From Endocalyx cinctus (taxonomy: Eukaryota > Ascomycota > Sordariomycetes > Amphisphaeriales > Apiosporaceae), in contig BCKC01000001.1 in assembly GCA_001600455.1 (NCBI GenBank), positions 4,986,441-5,050,440 on the forward strand: a stretch of DNA of 64,000 nucleotides, given 5' to 3'. A program made the translations under genes and the position numbers. The first letter of the stretch is position 1. The number at the start of each line of letters is the position of its first letter. Shown here in pieces: positions 12,437 to 25,038 of this stretch. Below the pieces are notes generated by a model that was not told the DNA's origin, did no database searches, and saw only the letters and a list, made by a program, of their open reading frames with translations.

Positions 12437-13569
12437 GTAAATACTTATATGCAGCTTCATCTATACATATTCATTGCTCGGTTTGGTTCGATCTTGGAAT
12501 TAAGATCAAATCAATTTATAAACTGATGATTCGAATTAAAATTTATTACTTATGTAAATAAAAAGTATCACTCGAAGTTTGGTGATGATGAATTGTAGCA
12601 GCTCACAAGACCAGAGGCTTGTCAAGAAGACGACTAACTAGCCAACCAGCTAACCTAACAAACTTGGGTATTACCTCAATGTCGAAGATAAGGTAGCATC
12701 TAATACAGAGTAATGCTAGCCTCTAGGCACTATTTTTGGAAGGGGTAAGGTCGCTGTGGTTTGCATGACAGTTTCACTGACAGGCTGCATACCATTGATC
12801 AGAATTAGTGGGACAAAGACCTGTTAGCCTACTAATAGGGAGGTGATACTACCCAATCAGCAGCCGACTTAAGGCTAGTAAACCCCAGATATTAGTACTT
12901 ATAGTAGAACCCCTTCATTACTTATGTATGTACAGTATGAGGATAGCAGTAATTAGTAGACGCTACTGGTAATAGATACATACCTATGTACGGTCAGTAA
13001 TATATGAAGTACATTAGAATTATCACTGGTTTTCATTTTATTTATTTGTCTTTTTTTCTTTTTTTATCTTCTGTGTTCCGACGGGCTCATTCCGGATGAT
13101 ATCCAAGTTACCCAAATTAAATTGATAAGAGTGTTGATACTAAGTACTAGGTACTTAAGTAGTCCTCATATTATAGAGAACAAGCATACGATTATCAAGT
13201 CTAGAACACCTATCTAACTACATTTCTGCGGTAGATATAATCCTGTGTCCATTTAAGATTCCTGCAGGTTTTTTTCATGTCATGTGTCATGGCATGCTAT
13301 AAACCTTAACCCTCTAGACATTTGGGCAATCATGCAGGATTCTCGTTGAGCACGTGATTTGAACAATCACAGTTGCCCCGGGGCCTTAGGTATAGGGTAT
13401 CACGGTGATCGATAGCTGGTAAGGCAACCACCTAATGCGGTATTGGTTCTGGCTATATCTCGAAACGCGGCGAAATATTCTACCAGTCCTAAGTTGTTCA
13501 TGACGTCCCAGCCGAGTGTATTCTTACTATAATTCTCTTTTTCTTTGGCGAGATAATATAGTAGTGGTT
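12437..13569. other. Intergenic spacer
   Basis: AT-rich DNA between the Asi3-like gene start and the MTR3 stop, both on the minus strand, so it should hold the Asi3-like promoter. Only homopolymer runs (about 13050-13070) and short A+T palindromes are seen, no coding signal. Confidence 0.6.
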
Positions 13570-14509
13570 TCAGGAATCCTTTTCTGGTTTTACGGTCTCA
13601 TGGAGAGAGGCAACGATGACACGATTGGCATGCCGGCAGGCAACGAGACTTTGTTCCACTAATTTATCGTAGAGCATTGGATTGCCTTGGGGTAGCCGAC
13701 CCTTAAACCAAACATTGGTAACCTCGTCTCTAGTCGGTAGGTAAGCAACACAGCAGGCAGCAAAAACCTTTTGATAATCCGCGACAGCTGGGTCGAGCAC
13801 GATCGTAGAGGCGCTCTTCTCGTCTTTGGCCACCAACGCCGCAACACCTCCGGCCACGGTATCGACGCAATCTATACCAGCATCCGCAATCGCGGCCGAC
13901 GCGACGCTGATGCAGCCGCTAAGCACGTTCATGGTATCCCAACCTTCGTCATCTCTGCTGTCTGACGAGTTGCGATCTTGGTCGCCTTCAATAATGGTGA
14001 CGACAATATCTACACCACTCTTCGGCCACCGATCCGCGATGATAGCTCCCCGCAGGGCCGTTTCTAGATGCACGCCTAGATCTCTCTCGGTTGAATCCCG
14101 TAAATATCCTCGTCTCTGTTTCGTAGCAAAGGGCGCATACTTTACGTGGGTCGTGAGGATAATGTGAGGGGAGAAGGGCGCGGATCGTGGGAGAGCTCTC
14201 GGGCCATGCACGGTACAGGTAAGCTTTAGGCTAGTAGTAGGAGGACCTTTTACCGAGTGATTTTCGAGTTCCAGGTAAGCCGAGCCTGAGGCTGAAGGTG
14301 TAACTCCCGTCTTCAAATCTGATTACACAAAATACCAAGTTAGTAGGTGAGATTAGAGCTGGGTATACGCGCAAGGTTCGCGAAGACTAACAAATCTTTC
14401 GGGAAGTATTATCTGACTGTTTCCCAGACGATGGCTTTGGGTGGGGTTTGTCATATATCGGAGGTAATGTTGAACCTACGGGACCATTGATTCTTCTTCT
14501 ATCGGCCAT
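13570..14509 (-). CDS. MTR3: Exosome subunit Mtr3 (RNase PH-like)
   Basis: Two exons, 14509-14392 and 14318-13570, with a 73-bp intron (GTTAGT..CAG); product 288 residues. The junction rebuilds RKIYLKTGVTPSASGSAYLE, the N-terminal signature of fungal Mtr3. Core motifs include KLTCTVHGPRALPRSAPFSP and RRGYLRDSTERDLGVHLETA, followed by GIDCVDTVAGGVAALV. Known role: Mtr3 is one of six RNase PH-fold ring proteins of the eukaryotic exosome core, which threads RNA to Rrp44/Rrp6 in nucleus and cytoplasm; the fungal ring subunits are catalytically inert. Exon 1 encodes a short basic leader (MADRRRINGPVGSTLPP). The frame at 14316 would begin with TTG, so the upstream exon is needed. The call is strong on motif order and length. 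Confidence 0.93.
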
Positions 14510-16811
14510 CTCGAAGGTCCAAGGAAAAGGATAAAATAGAAAAGGTTGAACGCAGGGATTGTAAACGGCTGTCTACTCTTGACAAAAAAAAAAAAAAAAA
14601 AAAAAAATTAATGAAATAGTAGTAGTGCAATACAGCATCTCTGTAGCTGCTAGCATATGGAGTAGCTGTGTAAAATGCCCCACTATCCTTTTCAGTGCTA
14701 GCTTCTTTGATAATGCACGGACCATAAAAGAGTTTTAATGTAAAAAGATTTCTACGTTTTAGCAATTCCTCAAAATTTTCTTTTCCCTACTCAACTTTCA
14801 ATCTTCTTGAAAATAGAAATCATGAAGAAGTGCTTCTTACAACACGCATTACTTTTCAATGATGTCTAATTAGATTGAAATGTATAAACATTTCTATCTC
14901 ACTAATATTTCTTCCTGGCAGTTCTGGATTTTTTTTTGGTATGTATAAATCTCTTCCAGCACGTTTTTGCTATTGATGAACTCTATTCCACAGTTCTCGC
15001 GATCACCTGAGCGTCTGAACAAACATGCACTACCATCTGAAGCTTTACCTCTTATATCTATTTCATTGAACTGTTTACACGTTCTAGTACATCTTGACTA
15101 ACAGTTCGTTTAGATACCATGTTGCGACACGTCTCCCTCGATTTACTGATTTTGCAATGTCATCAGATGTCTTAGTTCAGGTTAGTTCCGCAAATATGTT
15201 TTATCATTTTTACCCTTCAAGCGTCATGTCCATGATGAGACCTATCAAATCAGTTCTGCTTCTGAAGCACTGTGAAGATACCCATATACCAAAAACAATT
15301 TTCTGAACACCATGAAGCCAAACCTTCGTTTTTTATTGTCCTATGCAACATAATCTAGACATTCCAGTGTAGCTAACATAGGCTTAGGACAACAAATTTG
15401 TTTTTAGAAAGCTCTACGTGATATCCCCCTCAGCCATGATAATCGTAAGTATGCCAATCTCATCTCCGACATCCAGTCATCTATCCTACCGATTATGATG
15501 AAAAATAGTTTATCCATTCAACTATCTCACATCGAGTCGAGCCACCCTCCCGCACCGGAGCACCTCTTTATTGGGATGTGATGATTGGTTGTGGAGTTTC
15601 TTATTGTTAGATATAGCTTCATGCTAGAATCTATCAAGTGTGTCATGCTGGCTTCAGTGCTTTCTTCCTTTGTTTCCCGTCTTGGGGGATGAAGTAGGAA
15701 GGCCGATTCGTGTGAATGAGTAAACTGGTTTTGCTGAATAGCGTTTATCCAATGTTTCTGTCGTTCAGTGCTGCATCTTTGACTGAACAGGCGCTAACTA
15801 CCTGTATAATAGTGATAAGTTCTGGTAAATGAGCACATCCTGACCCCTCGAGGTTTCCTGGTAAGTATGAGTGAAGTAGACATAAACTTTAGGTAAGAAA
15901 TCAACTACGGCTTCACCAAAATATCTCATTTACCGCTATACTATATTTGGAGAGTAGCTTCAAATTCAAATCGAACCCGAGAAGTCGTTTCAAGGTATCA
16001 GATAGTATCATCGTACAGTTAAAATAGATAGTCTTCCAGTCCAATACACAATACTATAACTATTCATGACATGCTGGTACTTATGATTACTAGGTGACCC
16101 GCGGCCTCTAGCCAGGAGAGGAATTCCCAGCACAACCTCATGTATTAGTCCAATGTATTGACATAAACATTTAACAGTCTTAGACATAAGGATCCGAATT
16201 GAACGGGCCTTGACACCGGGAAAGAGGAGCACAGCGTCGTGGTCATCAGGCAAATCACTCCCACATAAAGTAGCTACACGTTGATTTCTCATGTTTAGCA
16301 TTTTTGCATAATATCCATGGATCATTCAGCTGTATAATTTGAACCTATTGGTAATTACATCCGACAAAACTTATCGGCGATCAAGGGCAATGGCGGGGTT
16401 TAGTGGGGTTAATGCTCATTACAACATCTCAACCGATAACGCATCATTTTCCGAAAAGTGGGCAAAAGAAAGGGCCGCTACATACTTACACCGAGTCATT
16501 AATCGTTTGCTTACAATATAATAAAGAGTGTTGAATCGAGATTCGTCAGATTTATCCCTCAGTTTCTCTTTAAAAAAAGAGTCCTTTAAATTCCCTTTGC
16601 CGTCGTGCATAGACCTTACATAGCTTTCAATTGGTCCGTTCTATCACGTCTATCTATGCCCTTCGGATATCGCGCCCTTCGTACCCTTCGAACTTTTGTG
16701 TCATCTTTCGACCCTTCGCCCTCCACTCGGCGCTTACCGCAGCACAAGCACCAGTCCCTCCTTTTTCCGAACCATCCATCGGGTAGAAACCAGCTCCTCT
16801 ACAGGACAATC
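14510..16811. other. 2.3-kb spacer between divergent genes
   Basis: Divergent promoter region of MTR3 and the dehydrogenase. It holds an A22 tract (about 14584-14606) and many small frames with no family resemblance. An in-frame ATG at 16656 would extend the dehydrogenase by 52 Arg/Ser-rich residues (see that entry). Confidence 0.55.
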
Positions 16812-17968
16812 ATGTCGTCAGCTATGAGCAAACGCCTCGAGGGCAAGACCATCGTCATCACCGGCGCGTCCTCGGGCATCGGCCGGAGTACCGCCTTCGA
16901 GTTCGCTCGCACGGCTCCCAAGAACCTCAAGCTCGTACTGACCGCCCGTCGCGTCGACACTTTGAAGCAGATCGCGGCTGATATCGTCGCCGAGGTCGGT
17001 GATGGCGTCAAGGTCTTGCCGTTCCAGCTCGATGTCTCCAAGCCCGAAGAAGTGCGCGCTTTCGTTGGCAATCTACCCGAGGAGTTCCGTGATATTAACG
17101 TTTTAGTTAACAATGCGTGAGTTACTTTTTTTTTTTTTTTTTTTTTGGCGCCTTGGTTTGTCTGCTGTCAAGCATCAACCCATTCCTTAGAGCCGTTTAT
17201 ATTTGGTCAAAGTTATAGCACGAAAAAAAAAAAAAAGAAACAAATTCAGTAGTAAACGACTTGAAAGTGGCACGGCTGACGAATATGCATATTTTACGAA
17301 AATAGGGGCCTCGTCAAGGGAGTCGCTAAGGCCCCTGAGATTGCAGAGGAGGACATGAATATTATGTTCGCGACCAACGTGACGGGTTTAATCAATATGA
17401 CTCAAGCCGTCATGCCCGTTTTCCTGAAGCGTCCGGATGGCGGCCAGGGAGATATCATCAACATCGGCAGCATCGCTGGGCGTGAACCTTACCCCGGAGG
17501 TGGCATCTACTGCGCCACCAAGGCCGCTATCCGTAGTTTCAGCGAGTCGCTGCGCAAGGAACTGATCGCTACCAGAATCAGGGTTCTCGAGATCGATCCG
17601 GGTCAGGTCGAGACGGTAAATCCTCCTCCTCTCTACCTTAGATGACTAGGCCATCAGGGTCATAGGTGCGAACTGCGTCACGCTGACTCTTTCCATCACC
17701 AAATATAGGAATTCTCGGTCGTTAGATTTTACGGGGATAAGTCTAAAGCTGATGCTGTCTACGCGTAAGTCTCAAGTCTGTTTTTTTTTTTTTGTATCCC
17801 TTGCTGACGGTTTCCTATTTATACAGTGGCTGCGAGCCTCTCACGCCCGATGATATTGCCGAGGTAGTGGTTTTTGTTGCCGGTAGAAGAGAGAATGTTG
17901 TCGTCGCAGACACGCTCATTTACCCCAACCATCAGGCAAGCGCGTTGATTATGCACAGGAAATCTTAG
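16812..17968 (+). CDS. NADP-dependent 3-hydroxy acid dehydrogenase (SDR, YMR226C type)
   Basis: Four exons: 16812-17116, 17306-17615, 17709-17764, 17827-17968; product 270 residues (yeast YMR226C has 267). Classical short-chain dehydrogenase motifs are present: cofactor loop TGASSGIGR (17-25), NNAG spanning intron 1, catalytic Ser in NIGSIAG and YCATK for Tyr/Lys. The C-terminal ADTLIYPNHQASA and EPLTPDDIAEVVVF match the YMR226C/serine 3-dehydrogenase group, which oxidises L-allo-threonine and other 3-hydroxy acids with NADP+. I chose the ATG at 16812 (MSSAMSKRLEGK). A longer start at 16656 adds an Arg-rich leader that could target mitochondria, but may be just 5' UTR. Introns 1 and 3 contain long T tracts. 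The exact substrate is not visible from sequence. Confidence 0.92.
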
Positions 17969-18651
17969 AGAACCAAAAGAGGCCAGGTGTGAATACATGA
18001 GATTTTTACCGAAATAGAGGAACCCATTCATCCCATATCCTCGGGTATAAATACAATATCAGCAGAAGAATTTCAAGCCATGAAAAAGTGACTTGCTAAA
18101 TGATATAAGAAAATTCGCCTCATCCACAACGAAAGATCGATAATCTGGTGCCTACGCCTAGCTTAGTAGCTTTTTCGTAGGGATAAATGAATTGTGGCTA
18201 TTGATGATTGTGGTCCGATATCCTTCAAGGACCAACTAACATGGCCCAGCGAAATTCTTTTGTCACACAAAATGCACTGCCACACGCGAAGTGCACATAT
18301 TTCCCCCTAAGGGAAAAGTAGACATGTTTGTAGGGAATGCCACATCATCCATCTGACATTGGGGCTGAGATGCAAGACCTCGGTCCTAATTTCCCTGATG
18401 TTGCCTAGGTGATCCTGGGGAAAAGAATTCGATTTTTTTCTTCACTTAAGTAAAGATGGGTAGGTGGCATCAGTCAATATACTTGATAAAGTATGCTAGA
18501 ATTCTAGTTAATCAGGCGAGATGTCAAAATCTCATGTCCCAGCTCTTCTTGCTTCTTTACTGATTATCTCATAAATATAACTCCCGCCGTTCAAAAACTT
18601 CGTTTAGCATACATTCTCCACGCTCATCCTCATTTTTGACTATATTTCAGC
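17969..18651. other. Intergenic spacer
   Basis: The 3' flank of the dehydrogenase and promoter of the rhodopsin-fold gene. It contains a CCTAGGT site at about 18404 and an AT-rich stretch with ATAAATATAA near 18570. No coding signal. Confidence 0.6.
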
Positions 18652-20347
18652 ATGAATGATCCAGGGCCAGATTACAGCTCCAGTATGATAATTATTAACG
18701 TCGTATTTATCATCATCTCCACGTCTTTCTTTACGGCCCGAATTGCTTCGAGGTCGATGTCGCATACAAGCCCGCGGACACATAATTTCGGCCTCGATGA
18801 CATGTTCTCAGCATTCGCTTATGTACGTGAGTTTGAAAGGGTTATGAGTTGGGCCTTGCGCTGACCAAAAACATTGAAACCACCTTTCAGCTCAGCTTTG
18901 GGGCTCTCATGATACCGTCATTTTTACGTCAGTGGTTACTAACCGTTATATTTCTTCTCTCTGCCACCTGCACCCTTTTTGTCCTATCCAAATCTGAATC
19001 TTGAAATCGAGAGCTAACCTAGACTCTTGAACACAGTGGCGAAAAGCAAGGTGTTATCCCCCAACGATTATTTACCGAATGAATCTTCCAAGATTGCAGA
19101 GACTGTATGTGAAGTGGCGGGTCACTCGGTGATGATGTTCCCTCCCTTCCTGCTTTTGCTTTTACGCAGACTAACAGTAACTCCTATTTTCCTCACAGTC
19201 CATCCGAGCCTTCTCAGCTGTCTTCTTATCATGTATGGTGCTGGTAAAACTGTCTTTGCTGCTTCTTCATTGGCGGATATTTGGTATGCAGGTAGAAATC
19301 GGCTGGTTCCATATCTGCTGGTGGCTCAATTTGACTTTGGTCATCGCCTCCAACGTGGTTTTACTTATTCTAATCTTTAAACTTCCCCCGAACACCACGA
19401 AGTCGAGCTTGGATGTATATAACCAATCCCGCGTCTATCTAACATTTTGGTGCAGCCTTGTGAGCGCTGCTTCAGACCTGCTTTTACTCGTCTGCTCTAT
19501 CTGTTCACTCTTCAAGCTCCAATGTTCGATTACGAAAAAAATTGAGGTCATCGCTATTTTCGCACTTGGTTCTTCGTAAGGTATGTTTGCTCGGAGACAG
19601 AGGCAATATATTTATCGGAAATTTGCTCTCCTATTCAGTCCTCTCTTTTCTTACAAAAAGCTAACGTTGGTTTATAGTGAGTATTGCCAAAACACATCCA
19701 TCCACCCTCGCTCTTCGAGGTCAACCCTTCAGAATAACTTAACAGACATTGACCTCTAATATCTGATCGTTTAGGTGATTCCGCTTTGAATAGATAAACT
19801 ATTACGCTTTTTACCATTTCCAATCTCTCTGATTATCATCTTGAAATATACTATTTCAGAAAATATTCCTTCCTCCCTAGCTTGTCTCTTTTCGTTATAA
19901 TTGCTCTTCTTATCTTTACCTTTTGCATGAGTAAGCCACATGGACCTTATATTCTAACCTGTTCACAGAACCTTATTCATATCGGTCACCCGTGCCGTAA
20001 TCTCTATGGCGTCCTTGAAATGGGATGTGAGGTACGGGCTCTTCGTTGACTGCACCCTGTCGGAAACCGAGGCCTTGGGTGGTTTCATATGTTCTTGTCT
20101 GCCGGCCATGCTACCCCTCTGTCGGAGGATATTATCTGGGAAACGACCGAGTTCATCGAGTAGAGGTGGTATACGAGAGACAGGAGTAGTGAAAACCAAG
20201 ACTATTGGGACCAACTCTGGTTATTGCAGCTCCTGCCCCTCGCCTACATTCTCACGACAGGAAATGTCCGGAAGAGACCCCTTATACGGCGGGAGTCCAA
20301 TTCAGTCACCATCCGAAGTTCACAGTCGAGGAGGCGGCATGGTGTGA
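18652..20347 (+). CDS. Fungal rhodopsin-fold (PTH11-like) integral membrane protein
   Basis: Five exons by eye: 18652-18822, 18891-18927, 19037-19104, 19199-19575, 19969-20347; 343 residues with consistent phases. About seven hydrophobic segments are seen: INVVFIIISTSFF near the N-terminus, then a GLDDM motif, FSAVFLSCMVLVKLSLLLL, WWLNLTLVIASNVVLLILIF, LVSAASDLLLLVCSIC, a segment across the last intron, and ALGGFICSCLPAMLPL. This order and the LDD motif fit the fungal 'rhodopsin domain' family of plasma-membrane proteins, often called PTH11-related, whose ligands are mostly unknown. It lacks the QCxPV Cys motif common in the family and is short. The last intron (393 bp) is long for this window, so an extra exon could be missed. 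A Ser/Gly-rich cytosolic tail ends the protein. No receptor function is shown. Confidence 0.72.
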
Positions 20348-22842
20348 TAAATTTCAAAAAATGCACTGCTCGCGCAGTTGGAGTACCTTGGCCTAGCTTT
20401 AGGCATTGGGGGTTTTTACGAAAAGAAGAAATGAGTGCCTCAAATTACTACAAAGATTTAATAACAACCCGCTAGACGGTGGATCCGGTGTTTTTATTTT
20501 CTAGAGCTACATATTTCATGGCAGAATTATCATATCTACACAGATATCTGGCAACTCAATACTTCAATAGATGTATATCTATCCTATGTACTTAATTATA
20601 ACCTAATTATTGATAGAAAAAAGAAAGAAACCCCCTCCCCCTTAGAACCGCTTGCCTACAGTCGCGTGAACAGCATGACAAATAGTAGTCGCAAAGTCCA
20701 CCTCGGCCATAATAACTCTCGTCGTCTTCGGGTTTCGGCACCAAACGTTCTTTTTCAGTGTCATCGATCAGCGGAAATGGCCCGTCCCAACCGCGTTACC
20801 CTCCCTCGGCTATGTTTTCGCCAACGGTCTTGCCCCGATTCCACATCGTCTTGGCGAAAACTTCACCCTTCGCAGGCGGTATAACGTCCTTGTGCAGACA
20901 TCAGCACTAAGCCTGGAAGAGGAGAAATGAAAAGGTGACCATGGAATCGCGGACTCTGGGTCATTTTTAGTCCCTAGTTACAGATTGGAAGTTTATATCG
21001 AAATGTATAGTGTCTCTTGTATGTACTCGGTAGATTGAGCTGCAATAAAATGTGTGATTAGAATAGATTCAAACTTTCGATGATATATATTGTCTATTGT
21101 TCCGTCTTGAGAGGAAAAGAAACCACTCTGCTCCTCTCCAAATCATCTTTAGATCATGAAGCACCAATCCCTTCTCGGTTAGCGGCACGGAAAACCCTGT
21201 GCCTACTATATATAATGGACTCATGGATTCTAACTCTGGGGGCTAGACTAGAAGTCCTAAGATATCCATAATAACCCTTGCGATGGTGACCGTAACGCTG
21301 TTCCGGCCGGCCGGCCTGCACGGATAACCAGGGTAAAATTTGGGAGGCTCCACTTCAATACAAGACCTCTCTACATCTCAGCTTATCGACGTTAAGGCGA
21401 ATGAAACGTAATTGCCGATACAGGGCTCCCGCGTCCATCTCCACAGCTTCTATCGAGTTAAGAAATAAGAGGCCTAACTTTTCTTTTCTTCCTAAGGTTT
21501 ATACCTGTATATCTGGTATAAAATTTCGGCGGTATTTGCTGCTGTTTTCGCGCTGTTTCACGACTTTCTATGGCATGATACCTCTTGACTCCTCTCATAC
21601 AAGACAACGTATTATGCAGTCTAGTCTCAAATCAGTCAACCAGATTTATTACTTACATAGTTTTTGTTATAGCATCTGCATGTTAGTGGTATTCTTGAGC
21701 AAATTTCGAAGATCGAATTGAGCGTGCGTCGTCAGCTAACGGGAAATATGTGGAACCAAATGATTTCCCTTGGAGAAAGCTTGTTTTAGCCTCCCCGCTG
21801 TCACCTAACGATAGAGGCGGCTTGACATTCCCCACGATTCATTTTTTCCAAGTTTTGCCCATCATCATGAACCAGGTTCTCCGATGTGTAATTGTCCATA
21901 AGTGGTATACGAGATAAATCTAATTTTAATGTTGCCTGATCATCAGAAGAATAAACAAAGCCTCATCTCATCTCTATACCTAGATGACCTACGGGTGAAC
22001 AGTGCCGTCCTCTTTTTGACAGGGTTTGCTTGGGCGCCAGTATAATAACGTCCTACACATACACCACACAGTTGACAGACTCTCCGAGCAGATTCCGAAA
22101 CACCGAGCTGAACCGGTTACCTTGGACATCTCTCGTAAGCAACTACTCAGTATATTAACTTCGGTAAAGCGGCTCGTCAGCAAGTTGGACGTCACGTTCA
22201 AGAACGTGGTGAAATTCGTAAGATATTACTTTTGACAACTTGGGTTTGTTGCGTTCTCCCGGGCCGTTATTTCCACTAGCATCAACAGGCCTTGTCAATG
22301 TACGCATATACTGTGGTAATACGTGATCCATGGTAACCAATAATGAGATGATGATCTCGGGAGGTTTCGGGAGGCTGAAAATGACTCTGTAAACCCTTCC
22401 AAACAAACAGACAGAAAGGGAAGAATGACGCTCGGACATTCATAATCAAGAGTCATAATTCGCAAAAATGAGCGAGAATGGAAAGTCCGAGGGGTTAGCG
22501 TACGAGGTAAACCCCAGAGCTAATCCACACGAGTGACCGTGCGAATGCACACAATCGAGAAAGTCACAATTCGACAACCTAGCTACTCCATTGTCATGGG
22601 ATCAGAAAGGAGGGAATGGGCCTCATGTAGGGGTCGGAAATATTAAATTTTTGAAGTCGCGACGCGATGATGTTGTGGTACCGCGCGAGAGCTATAAAGC
22701 TCTAACGATCTCCCCATCTTTTAGAATGAGAAAATGGAGGGAATCCATTCCAGCTAGAGAACTCTCGACAATCCCCCAGGTCTCTAAAATCTCGACTACA
22801 TTTCTCAGCCCTTCGTTAGGAGCAGATCACTCTCTATCCAAG
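20348..22842. other. 2.5-kb spacer with one coding-like island
   Basis: Mostly AT-rich. A GC-richer island at 20643-20960 has open frames on both strands and a possible 50-bp intron (see findings). A GGCCGGCCGGCC palindromic run lies at about 21304-21315. The right end is the promoter of the oxalate decarboxylase gene. Confidence 0.5.
22693..22698 (+). promoter_or_regulatory. Candidate TATA box of the oxalate decarboxylase gene
   Basis: TATAAA sits inside a perfect 6-bp inverted repeat (AGAGCT ATAA AGCTCT, 22688-22703), about 145 bp upstream of the start codon. Position and sequence fit a core promoter. The inverted repeat may be coincidence. Confidence 0.4.
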
Positions 22843-24558
22843 ATGCAACTCACTACTAGCTTTGCCGTAGCTGGGCTCGTGCCCTTGGCCCTGGGTCTCC
22901 CAGCTCCACAGTACGTTGCAATCGTTTCGCCATTTTTTATCTGTATCTATCATCGCTAAGCAAAGTTTGAATAAAATTAGGATAACTTACGAAGAGAACA
23001 CCGGCGCCGTCGGTGGCGTCGACGTTCCCATCCCAACTGCGACCGCCGCCTCAGGTGACCTCCGCGGGTCGACCGACCTACAGGGTGGCATCGCTTCGCG
23101 ACCCGCCATCTCGGGAGGGGACTCAGCCGTCGTGAAGGACCCGGAACTCGTCACTGGACAGACGGCCGACGGCGATCTGGGCTTGTATCTCGATTTCAAC
23201 AGCGCCAAGTACCCGAACGGACCCCAGCCGATCCGGGGAACCGAAGGTGCCACGGATCCCGGCCCGCGCACCTACGAGTACGAGAAGCTGAACCCGGACT
23301 TGTACGCCCCGCCGGGGACGGATCAGGGCGACGTTCCTAACTCCATGTGGCCGCTGAGTTTGAGCCATAACCGTTTGGGCACCGGGGGTAACTCGGGATG
23401 GGCTAGACAGCAGAATAAGGCCGTCTTGCCCATTGCGACTGACATGGCTGGTGTCGATATGCGATTATCTCCTCACGCGTACCGAGAGCTTCACTGGCAT
23501 ACCACGGCTGAGTGGTGAGTCTTTTCTTTCTTTTTACCCCTTCTTCTTCCCTTTGTTTCCTGCAGAAAAGTGTTGTGAGCTAAATTTGTTTAATTCAACA
23601 GGGCCCTTGTGCTGAAGGGTTCCGCCCGCATAGCTGCCATCGACGAGGATGGAGCCTCTTTCATCGACGACGTAGAGGCGGGTGACGTCTGGTTCTTCCC
23701 GGAGGGTGTTCCTCATAGTATACAAGCGCTCGACGAAGGAGTCGAATTCCTCCTCGTCTTCAACAGCGGCGACTTCTCTGAGGACTCCACCTTCCTTGCG
23801 ACCGAGATGATGCTGAGAACACCTAAGTCAGTGTGGGCCAAGAACTTGCAAGTCGAACTGAGCGCTTTGGACGATATTCCGGATACCGATAAATACGTAA
23901 GTTGTGTATTTTTGAAATATAATACGAGTTCATAAAAAAGAAAGAAAACTAATGAAAAATAATATCAAAGATCTTCCCCGGAACCCCCGCCCCGGCAGAC
24001 ATCAAAGAGCAGAACATCACCTCCTCAGCCGGCGCGCTCTGGGGCGAGACGGGATATACGTACCACTGGTCGCAGCAAGAATTCCACCAAACTCCCGGCG
24101 GATCGGTGAAGATCCTGGACCCGCAGACCTTCCCGATCGCGAGCCAGTTCTCGGCGGCGCTCGTCGTGCTGGAGCCGGGCGCGATGCGGGAGGTGCACTG
24201 GCACACGCAGAGCGACGAGTGGAGCTACTTCCTGGAAGGGTCGGCGCGCATCACCGTCTTCGAGGCCCCCTCGGCCTCGCGCACCTTCGACTTCACCGCC
24301 GGCGACGTCGGGTACATCGAGAAGGCCGCCGGCCACTACGTCGAGAACACGGGTACCGAGGACGTCATCTTCCTCGAGGTCCTCCTGGCCCCCAAGTTCT
24401 CCGACATCAGCGCTTCGCAGTGGCTCGCCTTGACCCCGAGGCAGGTCGTCAAGGATACCCTCAACCTGAGCGACAAGGTCCTCGACAGTCTGCCGCTCGA
24501 TAAGACCCTCATCAAGCCCGGTAACCCGAATATGACGGCTATCGCCGACAGCGCTTGA
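22843..24558 (+). CDS. Secreted bicupin oxalate decarboxylase
   Basis: Four exons: 22843-22910, 22981-23514, 23602-23896, 23971-24558; 494 residues. A signal peptide (MQLTTSFAVAGLVPLALG) is followed by two cupin domains. Cupin 1 has manganese ligands H194, H196, E200 (HWHTTAE) and H239. Cupin 2 has H375, H377, E382 (HWHTQSDE) and H421. The spacing difference between the two, three versus four residues before Glu, is the same as in Bacillus OxdC. After cupin 1 the flexible lid reads SEDST (260-264), keeping the Glu that in OxdC favours decarboxylation of oxalate to formate and CO2 over oxidation. The role would be extracellular oxalate removal and pH control. Exon 4 is strongly GC-rich in third positions compared with the AT-rich flanks. 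The call is strong; the activity is inferred from ligands and lid. Confidence 0.94.
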
Positions 24559-25038
24559 ACGAAGAAAAAAAATTTAAAAAACTAAAAAATAGCAGACTCC
24601 TTTTCTAGGAGTCGCTTTCTTACATGTTGTCTACTGCTCTGTAATAATGACGCAAGAATAACGGATGGTTTAATGGCACGCGATTGACAGTTCCTATTTT
24701 TTTTTTTTTTTTGAACACTTCTCAGTTGTCGTCTACTCGGACAGCTCCTTCTTTTTCTTTCCCTTTTGTTACTTCTTCACACAGAACACTTTTTTGCCTT
24801 CATCTGGCCTTTTATAGAAATTTATTATGATAAATTATTCCATGACTGAAACCTGCTTTGACTTTTGTCCCCCAAATGAAATACCCCTCCTTGGTTCAAT
24901 TGATTAACCAGTGACGTCTATACGACATTAATAATCTAAAGAGCTATTCTTGGTTTCAGAGAAGCTAATTTAGTCAGTGAAACAGCGGTCTTGCTGTAGG
25001 ATTTAGGCCAAAGACGCCAAGGACGCATCGACTCATGC
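24559..25038. other. Intergenic spacer between convergent genes
   Basis: AT-rich 3' flanks of the oxalate decarboxylase and the DUF7704-type gene, with a T16 run near 24697-24712. Nothing else seen. Confidence 0.65.

Noticed and set aside
16000..24600. Possible biosynthetic or oxalate gene cluster (dehydrogenase, rhodopsin-like, oxalate decarboxylase)
   Set aside because: No backbone enzyme or pathway regulator is present, spacers are long, and the dehydrogenase is a housekeeping type.
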